DNA of 5,080 bases from Armatimonadota bacterium (GTDB lineage Bacteria; Armatimonadota; Fimbriimonadia; Fimbriimonadales; ATM1): the NCBI GenBank assembly GCA_003695835.1, contig RFHN01000016.1:1-5080 (forward strand), given 5' to 3'. Made by a program: the position numbers and the translations under genes. The notes beneath the pieces were generated by a model. It searched no databases. It was given only the letters and a program-made list of their open reading frames with translations, and was not told the origin of the DNA. Positions 1 to 5,080 of this stretch are shown one piece after another (position 1 is the stretch's first letter; every line of letters begins with the position of its first letter).

Positions 1-440
1 CCCGTGAACCGTCCCTCCCGCACCTTCAGTGAGGTTCGTTTCATGTTGGGAAACGCCTTCCGACAGGCTTCGAGCGGCACGATCGGGTAGTTCAAGTCGC
101 ACTCTCGGTCGCAGAGGGTCAGGAATGTGGAAACGGATTCCGCTTCCAAGAACGCCAGGTCGCACGCCGAGACCAGCAGCAGGTTCGACTGACAAGCCTC
201 GACCCCGTTTTGGAGCGAAGCGAGGAACGAGTCGCCAGCGGGGACCGAGATCGCTTGGGACGCCTCGGAGCCGACGACTACGAACGAACTCAGCTCCTCG
301 CCAACGCCTTCGCGGAGCGCCTCGCAGACCCGGTCGAGAATTCGTTTTCCATGAATCTCCAGGTCTGCGCGCCGTTCGACGCCCGTTCGGTCGCGCAGGG
401 CGTCGGACGTCTTGCCACCGGCGAGAACTACAATATCCAT
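1..440 (-). CDS. MobA-like nucleotidyltransferase family protein, C-terminus cut off by window edge
   Basis: Partial gene: 146 complete codons are present from an ATG at 440-438, and the frame is still open at the left edge. The N-terminus MDIVVLAGGK is the nucleotide-binding opening of the MobA-like NTP transferase (GT-A) fold. Residues 88-98, LLVSACDLAFL, match the strand carrying the metal-binding aspartate (D94), and RTSLKVREGRFTG near the edge resembles the acceptor-side region of this family. Such enzymes transfer a nucleotide monophosphate to a phosphorylated acceptor (sugar, cofactor or alditol) in the cytosol; the acceptor here cannot be told. The usual R-M-G...K signature after LAGG is not present (KTSDALRDRTG instead), so this is a divergent member and not a clear MobA, IspD or GlmU. 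The start overlaps the end of ispE by 13 bases. A GGAGAAGG at 461-454 lies 13 bases upstream, rather far for a ribosome site, so coupling to ispE translation is likely. Confidence 0.75.
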   Translation of the reverse strand, partial: MDIVVLAGGKTSDALRDRTGVERRADLEIHGKRILDRVCEALREGVGEELSSFVVVGSEASQAISVPAGDSFLASLQNGVEACQSNLLLVSACDLAFLEAESVSTFLTLCDRECDLNYPIVPLEACRKAFPNMKRTSLKVREGRFT

Positions 441-1255
441 TGCGGTTTCGGCGCCTTCTCCAAGGTGTGAGCCGGCTGCGCCCAGTAGCCTTCTCTTCGC
501 AGTTGCCTGGCCGTTTGGATTGCGTGATCCATGTCGGGGAACATGCCGAACACCGCGGAGCCGCTACCGCACAGGTGGGCAATGCGAGCCCCTTCCGCGC
601 GCATCCGTTCGATCAGGTCAAGGCTCTCCTGCGGGGCCACCATCTCGAAGTCGTTCCGGAACTCCAGAGATTCCTTCTCCGTGGGCAAGCTCGGCTTCAC
701 CGATAACGCGTCCCATCGCTCATACGCCTCCTTGGTCGAGACGCCGACGTCGGGTTTCGCGATGACGAGAGGCGTCTCTTGGGGAGGGGGAAGGGGATGC
801 ACGATCTCTCCTCGCCCTTCGCACCCTGCCGCGGCCGCCCCGCTCAAGAAGAAGGGAGCGTCCGAGCTCACGGCGGAGGCGATGGAGACGAGAAGAGATT
901 CTGGGAGCGGCTCTTTCCTCCACGCTTCGATCGCACGCAGCGAGGCCGCGACGTTGGAACTCCCCCCGCCCAAACCCGATTGCCAGGGGATCTCCTTCTG
1001 GAGCGTGAGTTTGACCGGTGGCAGTTCGATCTGCTCGGAGAGAAGCCGCATCGCCTTCATCACAAGGTTTTCCTCGTTGTCGAGGGAGGGATCGCTGCAA
1101 ACGAATCGGAACGAATCGCACTCCTCGACGGTGATCTCATCGTGCAGACTGATGAGTTGAAGCACGGTGATGATTTCGTGATAGCCGTCCTCTCGCCTCG
1201 GCCCGATCGCGAGGAACGGGTTGATCTTCGCATGGCTTAACACTCTTAGCGTCAT
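428..1255 (-). CDS. ispE: 4-diphosphocytidyl-2-C-methyl-D-erythritol kinase (IspE)
   Basis: IspE is the cytosolic GHMP-family kinase that uses ATP to phosphorylate the 2-hydroxyl of 4-diphosphocytidyl-2-C-methylerythritol in the MEP route to isopentenyl diphosphate. The 275-residue product has the usual family length. Visible motifs are the N-terminal substrate motif HAKINPFLAIGPRREDGYHE (8-27) with the catalytic lysine K10, the GHMP ATP-binding loop GLGGGSSNVAAS (94-105), the probable catalytic D132 in SSDAPFF, and the C-terminal glycine motif CGSGSAVFGMF (229-239). All key residues are intact. The proline in AKINP replaces a more usual leucine. The ATG at 1255 forms an ATGA overlap with the stop of the upstream small membrane gene and has no clear Shine-Dalgarno, which suggests termination-reinitiation. 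The TAG stop at 430-428 lies inside the start of the downstream nucleotidyltransferase. Confidence 0.97.
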   Translation of the reverse strand: MTLRVLSHAKINPFLAIGPRREDGYHEIITVLQLISLHDEITVEECDSFRFVCSDPSLDNEENLVMKAMRLLSEQIELPPVKLTLQKEIPWQSGLGGGSSNVAASLRAIEAWRKEPLPESLLVSIASAVSSDAPFFLSGAAAAGCEGRGEIVHPLPPPQETPLVIAKPDVGVSTKEAYERWDALSVKPSLPTEKESLEFRNDFEMVAPQESLDLIERMRAEGARIAHLCGSGSAVFGMFPDMDHAIQTARQLRREGYWAQPAHTLEKAPKPQWIL

Positions 1256-1506
1256 TGCCCGTTATGTTCGTAGAAGGCGATACCGAGAACGAATAGCACA
1301 GATAGAAGAAAGGACATGGCAGCGCCAATTTTGCCTCTCTTGAGAAGCAGGATTCCAGAAACCGTTGATACAGCCAGGGGCGTAACCATGAGTACCTGCA
1401 ATGCCCGCTCTTGGTAGCCAGGGATCACGGCCAAGATGCCGGCGGCGAGCAACCCCAGCACGATTATGAATCGAATCGGCTTCCAGGTTTCCTTAGACTT
1501 GCCCAT
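1252..1506 (-). CDS. Small three-helix membrane protein of unknown function
   Basis: I do not recognise this 84-residue protein. It has a short basic N-terminus (MGKSKETWKPIR), then three hydrophobic segments at about residues 11-29, 35-55 and 60-78, with charged turns YQER and KRGK between them and a short polar tail ending EHNGQ. An integral inner-membrane protein is the natural reading; there is no cleavable signal peptide, metal site or catalytic motif. Two observations support it as a real gene: its ATG has a good ribosome site (AAGGTGG at 1516-1510), and it overlaps both neighbours in the compact style of the cluster, by 14 bases with the TauE/SafE gene upstream and 4 bases (ATGA) with ispE downstream. 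It could be an accessory subunit of the permease or an unrelated orphan; nothing in the sequence decides this. Confidence 0.8.
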   Translation of the reverse strand: MGKSKETWKPIRFIIVLGLLAAGILAVIPGYQERALQVLMVTPLAVSTVSGILLLKRGKIGAAMSFLLSVLFVLGIAFYEHNGQ

Positions 1507-2266
1507 GAGCCACCTTGTTCAGAAGAAGCACGGCGTTGGCGACCATCACCAGCGCAAAGATGACGCGAAGCTTTTCCTCGGGGATCACGCGGCTGAGGCG
1601 CGCTCCGATCTGGGAACCGGCGAAGATCCCTCCGGCTGCGAACACACCCAGAAGGGGATTCAATAGCCCGGACCGCGAGTAGACGATCGCGCTCGAAGCC
1701 GCCGTCATTCCGATCAGGAACACGCTCGTACCCGACGCGGATCGCTGGTCCGTTCCAAACAGAAGGGCCATGACGGGGACGAAGATGAGCCCGCCACCGA
1801 CGCCCAGAAGTGAGCTGAGCATCCCACCTCCGACGCAAGCGAGTAGAGCCCACGGCCAAACGTTTGGGTGCGGCGCGGCTCGGCCCTTCGCGCGGTTCTG
1901 CATCATCATCTTCCACGCCACGTAGAGGATCAAACACGCAAAGAGCACGGCGACGATTCGCGGGTCGAGCCATGTGCCGAGCAGGGCGCCAAGGATCGCT
2001 CCGAGGATCGTAGGCAATTGAAGCGGGCCCGCCTTATCGAGGTGCACGCAGTCATCGCGTAGGTAGACGAGGCTCGAACCGAGGCTGGTGACGATGACCG
2101 AGATCAGCGAAGCGCTTCGGGCTTCGGGCAACGGCACACCCAACGCTCCCACGAGCACCGGCACGAGGATAATTCCACCTCCCACGCCCAACATGCCGCC
2201 GAACGCACCGGCAAGGCAAGAGACTGCCGCCACCAGCCAAAGAGTGGTTGTCGCGTATTCCCCCAT
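1493..2266 (-). CDS. TauE/SafE (TSUP) family sulfite / organic anion permease
   Basis: This 257-residue integral membrane protein belongs to the TauE/SafE (TSUP, formerly DUF81) family, whose characterised members move sulfur-containing or organic anions such as sulfite, sulfoacetate or taurine-derived compounds; the substrate here is unknown. It shows the family's internal duplication: GGMLGVGGGIILVPV at 23-37 is echoed by LLGVGGGLIFVPV at 153-165, about 128 residues later, each at the head of a half with about four helices. Hydrophobic segments lie near 9-43, 51-70, 83-99, 103-119, 138-170, 178-197, 202-219 and 233-250. The frame stays open back to 2560, but that extension overlaps the end of pckA and is polar and arginine/proline-rich, so the ATG at 2266, 29 bases past the pckA stop, is the start. 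Its Shine-Dalgarno is weak (AGCGGAAGCG). The close spacing suggests co-transcription with pckA. Confidence 0.92.
   Translation of the reverse strand: MGEYATTTLWLVAAVSCLAGAFGGMLGVGGGIILVPVLVGALGVPLPEARSASLISVIVTSLGSSLVYLRDDCVHLDKAGPLQLPTILGAILGALLGTWLDPRIVAVLFACLILYVAWKMMMQNRAKGRAAPHPNVWPWALLACVGGGMLSSLLGVGGGLIFVPVMALLFGTDQRSASGTSVFLIGMTAASSAIVYSRSGLLNPLLGVFAAGGIFAGSQIGARLSRVIPEEKLRVIFALVMVANAVLLLNKVAHGQV
1510..1516 (-). promoter_or_regulatory. Ribosome binding site of the small membrane protein gene
   Basis: The minus strand reads AAGGTGG then CTC and the ATG at 1506. This near-consensus Shine-Dalgarno lies inside the last codons of the TauE/SafE gene. It supports choosing the start at 1506 and independent initiation despite the 14-base overlap. 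Confidence 0.65.
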
Positions 2267-2295
2267 CGCTTCCGCTTCGCCTGTAGCGGGAGACT

Positions 2296-3831
2296 TTACC
2301 GGAACTGTTCGATCTGTTCGTCGAACATAGCCTTGAGTTCGCTTGCCTGACGGTCGTAGGCCTCTTTGTCCGGCCAAGTGGACCGAGGGTTCAGAATCTC
2401 GGGCGGGACGTTCGGGCAGGACTGAGGGACGGGAAGGCCGAAAATGGGGTGGTTTTGGTAGCGGACGTCTGCCAGGGCGCCCTCGATCGCCGCCTGGATC
2501 AGCGCCCGCGTGTGCGCAATCGAAATCCGCTCGCCCACGCCGTACGGACCTCCACTCCAACCGGTATTGACCAGCCAGACCTGAGAGCCATGGCGGTCAA
2601 TCTTCTCGCCGAGAAGCTCGGCGTATCGCTTCGGAGGCAGCGGCAAGAACGGCTTGCCGAAGCAGGCGCTGAACGTCGCTTGCGGCTCCTTCACGCCGGC
2701 CTCCGTGCCAGCCACCTTCGCCGTGTAACCGAGCAAGAACATCTCCATCGCCTGCTCTTTCGTCAGCTTGCTGATCGGTGGGAGCACGCCGAAGGCGTCG
2801 GCGGTGAGGAAGAAGATGTTTTTGGGGTGTCCCGCCATGCCGGAGAGCACGCAGCCTTCAATGTGTTCGACGGGATAGCTGCAGCGTGTGTTTTCGGTGA
2901 TCGAGTCGTCATCGTAATCGGGCGATCTGTCCGGCCGGAGAACGACGTTTTCCAGCACGGAACCGAACCGGATGGCGCGATAAATCTGCGGTTCACTCTC
3001 TTCGCGTAGCCGGATGCATTTGGCGTAGCACCCGCCCTCGTAGTTGAAAACTCCCTCCTCCGTCCAACCGTGTTCGTCGTCACCGATGAGGCGACGGTTG
3101 GGATCTGCGCTCAGCGTCGTCTTGCCCGTTCCGCTCAACCCAAAGAAAAGAGCGGCATCGCCGCTCTTGCCAACGTTCGCAGAACAGTGCATCGCCATGA
3201 CGCCCTGCATCGGAAGCAGGTAGTTGAGCACGGTAAAGACCGACTTCTTCATCTCGCCGGCGTAAGCCGTGCCTCCGATGAGGATCGTTTGGTCCTCGAA
3301 GGAGATGATGATGAACGGTTTGCCCTTCGTGCCATCTGTCGCTGGATCCGCCTCCATTTCGCAGACGTCAATCAGCGTCCAGTCGGGCTGGAAACTGGCG
3401 AGTTCTTCTGGCGTCGGACGGCGCAACAGGGTCTTGATAAACGCGGCGTGCCATGCCTTTTGGCACACAACGCGGACGTTGATGCGAAACCGGGGATCGG
3501 CCCCGGCATACGAGTCAACGACGAAGACTTCCTTTCCGGCTAAGTAGTCTTGGACCTTCTTCTTCAGCGCCTGATAGCGATCCGGTTCGAAAGCCTGGTT
3601 CGCTTCCCACCAGATATGCTCTTCGACGGAAGGCTCGCGAACGATGTACTTGTCGCCAGGGGTTCGGCCGGTGAATTGGCCCGAGTAAGCGACGAGGGCG
3701 CCGTTCGAGGCCAGGTGGCCCTCTCCGCGGACAACCGCATCCTCGACCAACTCGGCGATCGAGAGATTTCGATGAACGGACGCTGCTTGTGAAAGATCAA
3801 ACTGTGACGACGATGATGCCGTGGTAGACAA
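2296..3831 (-). CDS. pckA: ATP-dependent phosphoenolpyruvate carboxykinase
   Basis: PckA converts oxaloacetate and ATP to phosphoenolpyruvate, CO2 and ADP, the committed step of gluconeogenesis from TCA-cycle intermediates, in the cytosol. The 511-residue length is slightly short but normal for the ATP-dependent class. Motifs in order: R56 in TGRTPGDKY (oxaloacetate binding), GGTAYAGEMKKS at 186-197 with Y190, K195 and K196, the metal ligand H215 in MHCSANVGKSGD, the kinase-1a P-loop GLSGTGKTTLSADPN at 231-245 with K237 and T238, the kinase-2 loop LIGDDEHGW at 248-256 with D251/D252, and R316 in ENTRCSYP. All catalytic and nucleotide-binding residues known from the E. coli enzyme have counterparts. 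The P-loop identifies the ATP form, not the GTP form. The start is a TTG at 3831-3829: it is placed 7 bases after AAGGAG, an in-frame TAG lies at 3858-3856, and no ATG occurs in the first 100 residues. Confidence 0.98.
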   Translation of the reverse strand: MSTTASSSSQFDLSQAASVHRNLSIAELVEDAVVRGEGHLASNGALVAYSGQFTGRTPGDKYIVREPSVEEHIWWEANQAFEPDRYQALKKKVQDYLAGKEVFVVDSYAGADPRFRINVRVVCQKAWHAAFIKTLLRRPTPEELASFQPDWTLIDVCEMEADPATDGTKGKPFIIISFEDQTILIGGTAYAGEMKKSVFTVLNYLLPMQGVMAMHCSANVGKSGDAALFFGLSGTGKTTLSADPNRRLIGDDEHGWTEEGVFNYEGGCYAKCIRLREESEPQIYRAIRFGSVLENVVLRPDRSPDYDDDSITENTRCSYPVEHIEGCVLSGMAGHPKNIFFLTADAFGVLPPISKLTKEQAMEMFLLGYTAKVAGTEAGVKEPQATFSACFGKPFLPLPPKRYAELLGEKIDRHGSQVWLVNTGWSGGPYGVGERISIAHTRALIQAAIEGALADVRYQNHPIFGLPVPQSCPNVPPEILNPRSTWPDKEAYDRQASELKAMFDEQIEQFR

Positions 3832-3838
3832 TGGACAA

Positions 3839-3844
3839 CTCCTT
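3839..3844 (-). promoter_or_regulatory. Shine-Dalgarno site that fixes the TTG start of pckA
   Basis: AAGGAG on the minus strand, followed by a 7-base spacer (TTGTCCA) and TTG at 3831-3829. It is the strongest ribosome site in the window and decides the non-ATG start. A second TTG within the spacer is out of frame. Confidence 0.8.
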
Positions 3845-3852
3845 GCCCTCGG

Positions 3853-3858
3853 ATTCTA
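3853..3858 (-). promoter_or_regulatory. Possible -10 box for pckA
   Basis: The minus strand carries TAGAAT, one mismatch from TATAAT, at 3858-3853, with the AAGGAG ribosome site starting 8 bases further on. This would give a very short leader. No -35 element is visible at the usual 16-18 base spacing, so this is only a candidate for a pckA promoter in the 47-base gap after the GYF-domain gene; read-through from that gene is the alternative. Confidence 0.3.
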
Positions 3859-3878
3859 CCCGTTTGCGCGGCCAAGGC

Positions 3879-4694
3879 TTACAGGTTCTCGAGGGCGGCT
3901 GGCGCCATGCCGAAGGCTACGATGTTGACTATCCAAAAGAGCAGCCCGAGAATCGAGAGAACGAGCGCGACGATGAACGCCGCCTGGGCGCCCGGCACGC
4001 CAGCTTTCTTCGCCCGATCCGCATAGTACAGGCCCACGAAGCAGAGTGGCAGACAGCAGAGAAATCCCAGCACCGAGAGCACCCAAGCCCAGGTCAGGTC
4101 GTTCGATGCCGCCGTGCTCGGGGCGTAGTACCCGCTTGGTTGACGAGGGTAGGGGGAGCCGGGGGCTTGCGCCCAAGGGTTGGCTGTCTGCGCCGGTCCC
4201 AGCACCAGACCCGGTAAGGCGGAGGCTCGGATGAACTGGCCCGATAGGAAGTCTTCCAGCATCGTGTTCGGCCCGATTCGCCCCTCGCTTGCCCACTGCT
4301 GGAGCTTGGCCAGATCGGCCGGCCCGTACTTCCTACCATCCGGCCCAATGACCCAGTATTTTGCAGACGGCTCACCGGGCGCAGACTGGGACGGCGTTGG
4401 ACTGGGGACGCCGCCCGCACCTCCGAACCCAGTACCTGGCGCACCTTGAACCGGGTCGGTCGGGTGCGGGCTTGTTGTGGGGCCGGGCGCAGGCGTTGGG
4501 GTCGTGATGGCGGAGCCTGGCGGGTTCGTGAACTGCAAACCGGGTAGCGTGTCAGCTCTCAGCCTTCGACCCGTGTGCTCTTCCTCGAGCATCATATCGG
4601 GCGTGATGCGCTTCTCACCGACCCAGCGCTGAAGCGTCGCAAGGTCGGCCGGCCCGTACTTCTGTCCGTCCCTCCCGATGACAAACCAACGCAC
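3879..4694 (-). CDS. Membrane protein with two GYF_2 (DUF4339-like) domains and a C-terminal two-helix module
   Basis: The 271-residue product has two copies of a GYF_2/DUF4339-type domain: residues 1-55 (RWFVIGRDGQKYGPADL...) and 111-165 (KYWVIGPDGRKYGPADL...), identical at about 30 of 55 aligned positions. A proline/glycine/threonine-rich linker (55-110) separates them and a second proline-rich stretch (165-198) follows. Two hydrophobic helices at about 201-223 and 234-262 close the protein, with YYADRAKKAG between them, resembling the DUF4190-type membrane module often found with such domains. The likely topology is soluble N-terminal domains tethered to the membrane. GYF domains in general bind proline-rich peptides; the bacterial versions are poorly characterised, so no function is assigned. 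The start is taken as GTG at 4694-4692 because the domain begins at once (RWFVIG); no Shine-Dalgarno is visible and no better start lies upstream. Confidence 0.88.
   Translation of the reverse strand: MRWFVIGRDGQKYGPADLATLQRWVGEKRITPDMMLEEEHTGRRLRADTLPGLQFTNPPGSAITTPTPAPGPTTSPHPTDPVQGAPGTGFGGAGGVPSPTPSQSAPGEPSAKYWVIGPDGRKYGPADLAKLQQWASEGRIGPNTMLEDFLSGQFIRASALPGLVLGPAQTANPWAQAPGSPYPRQPSGYYAPSTAASNDLTWAWVLSVLGFLCCLPLCFVGLYYADRAKKAGVPGAQAAFIVALVLSILGLLFWIVNIVAFGMAPAALENL
4315..4332. repeat. Direct repeat, copy 1, within the second GYF_2 domain
   Basis: An 18-base segment beginning TCGGCCGGCC on the plus strand is identical to 4645-4662, 330 bases (110 codons) away. It encodes the KYGPAD core of each domain, so it marks an intragenic domain duplication and not a mobile or regulatory repeat. 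Confidence 0.75.
4645..4662. repeat. Direct repeat, copy 2, within the first GYF_2 domain
   Basis: This is the identical partner of 4315-4332, in the same reading frame. Identity falls off on both sides at third codon positions and variable residues, as expected of an older tandem domain duplication held by selection on the KYGPADLA core. Confidence 0.75.
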
Positions 4695-4736
4695 GAGGCC
4701 AATGTACCCGAATATGACGGAGCGCGCGTAGTAAAC
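4695..4736. promoter_or_regulatory. Divergent intergenic start region
   Basis: These 42 bases separate the divergently read GYF-domain gene and the GCS2-like gene, so promoters for both should lie here or inside the coding ends. On the minus strand TACATT (4706-4701) ends 6 bases before the GTG at 4694, the spacing expected of a -10 box for a leaderless message. On the plus strand TAGTAA/TAAACT (4729-4737) is a weak -10-like match just before the TTG starts. No -35 matches and no clear Shine-Dalgarno were found for either gene; GGAG at 4719-4722 is 14 bases from the TTG at 4737, too far for a standard site. Confidence 0.4.
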
Positions 4737-5080
4737 TTGGCGGCGTTGACAGAGATTCCCGTTACGTTAGGCGTGGAAGAAGAGGTCTTCGTCCTGGAAG
4801 ATGGACGGGAGACCCCGACCCTTCAATCGCTTGACTATCTAAGACGTCTCTGGTGGTCCAATCCAAAGAAGTGGGCGGCAACGACCCATTCGAACTTCGC
4901 CCGCGGCGCCGACCGGCGTGAATGCTTCATGGGGAGCATTGAGATCGCCACCGGCGTTCACCGCTCTCCGGACAGCTTGATCGAGGACCTGATCGAACGC
5001 CGCGCAGCTCTTGCGAGAGCCGCGGAGGGCGCCCGAGTCGTGCCGACGGGGTCTCTCTATACGCTGTCCTCGCCCAGCAA
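4737..5080 (+). CDS. GCS2-family (YbdK-like) carboxylate-amine / glutamate-cysteine ligase, N-terminal part
   Basis: Partial gene: 114 codons are visible and the frame is open at the right edge. Residues 10-20, TLGVEEEVFVL, are the N-terminal signature of the GCS2 family, whose glutamates bind metal-ATP. SIEIATGVHRS at 67-77 matches the next conserved strand, which carries a glutamate (E69). Members are cytosolic ATP-dependent ligases; YbdK has weak glutamate-cysteine ligase activity and others make gamma-glutamylcysteine or related amides, so the exact substrate is open. The usual GTHP-type segment near residue 105 reads PTGSLYTLSSPS here, which suggests a separate subgroup. No ATG is in frame near the start: TTG at 4737 is chosen, TTG at 4746 is equally possible, and neither has a good ribosome site. 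An out-of-frame ATG at 4714 opens only five codons. Confidence 0.8.
   Translation, partial: MAALTEIPVTLGVEEEVFVLEDGRETPTLQSLDYLRRLWWSNPKKWAATTHSNFARGADRRECFMGSIEIATGVHRSPDSLIEDLIERRAALARAAEGARVVPTGSLYTLSSPS

Noticed and set aside
29..706. A 225-codon open frame on the plus strand across the nucleotidyltransferase and the end of ispE
   Set aside because: It is antisense to two well-supported genes, arginine/proline-rich, and shows no domain; it is a typical high-G+C shadow frame.
2267..2560. N-terminal extension of the TauE/SafE gene to a start at 2560
   Set aside because: It would overlap the pckA C-terminus by over 260 bases and is polar and not permease-like; the ATG at 2266 lies just after the pckA stop.
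2449..3543. Long plus-strand frames (186 and 157 codons) opposite pckA
   Set aside because: pckA is certain on the other strand; the translations are low-complexity arginine/alanine-rich and match nothing.
3845..3896. Inverted repeat GCCCTCG / CGAGGGC around the end of the GYF-domain gene as a terminator or attenuator
   Set aside because: The 7-base arms are 38 bases apart, no U-rich tract follows, and one arm lies in coding sequence; it is probably chance at this G+C.
4714..4731. Five-codon ATG reading frame (MTERA) upstream of the GCS2-like gene as a leader peptide
   Set aside because: It is too short and without a ribosome site or regulatory codon pattern; it may not even be within the transcript.
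4746..4751. Perfect -35-like TTGACA on the plus strand
   Set aside because: It lies within the first codons of the GCS2-like gene, and no -10 match is found 16-18 bases downstream.

Overview
The window is a densely packed, roughly 60% G+C stretch of bacterial chromosome. Six genes lie head to tail on the minus strand (about 4694 down to 1). A seventh gene is transcribed divergently on the plus strand from about 4737 and runs off the right edge. Several starts are not ATG: pckA appears to use TTG, the GYF-domain gene GTG and the right-edge gene TTG. No RNA genes, insertion sequences, CRISPR arrays, phage genes or long repeats were seen, and no gap between genes exceeds about 50 bases. The gene set points to a free-living, non-enteric bacterium that uses the MEP isoprenoid pathway and ATP-dependent gluconeogenesis. 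The style recalls groups such as Armatimonadota (Fimbriimonadia), but that placement is an impression and not shown by the sequence.

Layout in minus-strand transcription order: (1) a membrane protein with two GYF_2/DUF4339-type domains and a two-helix C-terminal membrane module (4694-3879); (2) ATP-dependent phosphoenolpyruvate carboxykinase, pckA (3831-2296), with a good Shine-Dalgarno and perhaps its own promoter; (3) a TauE/SafE (TSUP) family permease (2266-1493); (4) an 84-residue three-helix membrane protein of unknown function (1506-1252); (5) ispE, the MEP-pathway kinase (1255-428); (6) the N-terminal part of a divergent MobA-like nucleotidyltransferase (440 to the left edge). From TauE onward the genes overlap by 14, 4 and 13 bases, so genes 3-6 are very probably co-transcribed and at least partly translationally coupled. 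Genes 1-2 and 2-3 are separated by only 47 and 29 bases.

On the plus strand, 4737-5080 encodes the N-terminus of a GCS2-family (YbdK-like) carboxylate-amine / glutamate-cysteine ligase, beginning just inside the protein with the family's TLGVEEE signature.

Functionally this is mostly housekeeping metabolism (gluconeogenesis, isoprenoid precursor synthesis, a sugar-nucleotide-type transferase, possibly thiol synthesis) with two poorly characterised membrane proteins between. I found no convincing new defence, mobile or regulatory system. The points worth a second look are the unexplained small membrane gene wedged into the overlapping cluster, the motif-poor nucleotidyltransferase paired with ispE, the duplicated GYF-domain protein, the divergent start region without Shine-Dalgarno sites, and the unusual replacement of the usual GTHP-type segment in the GCS2-like protein.
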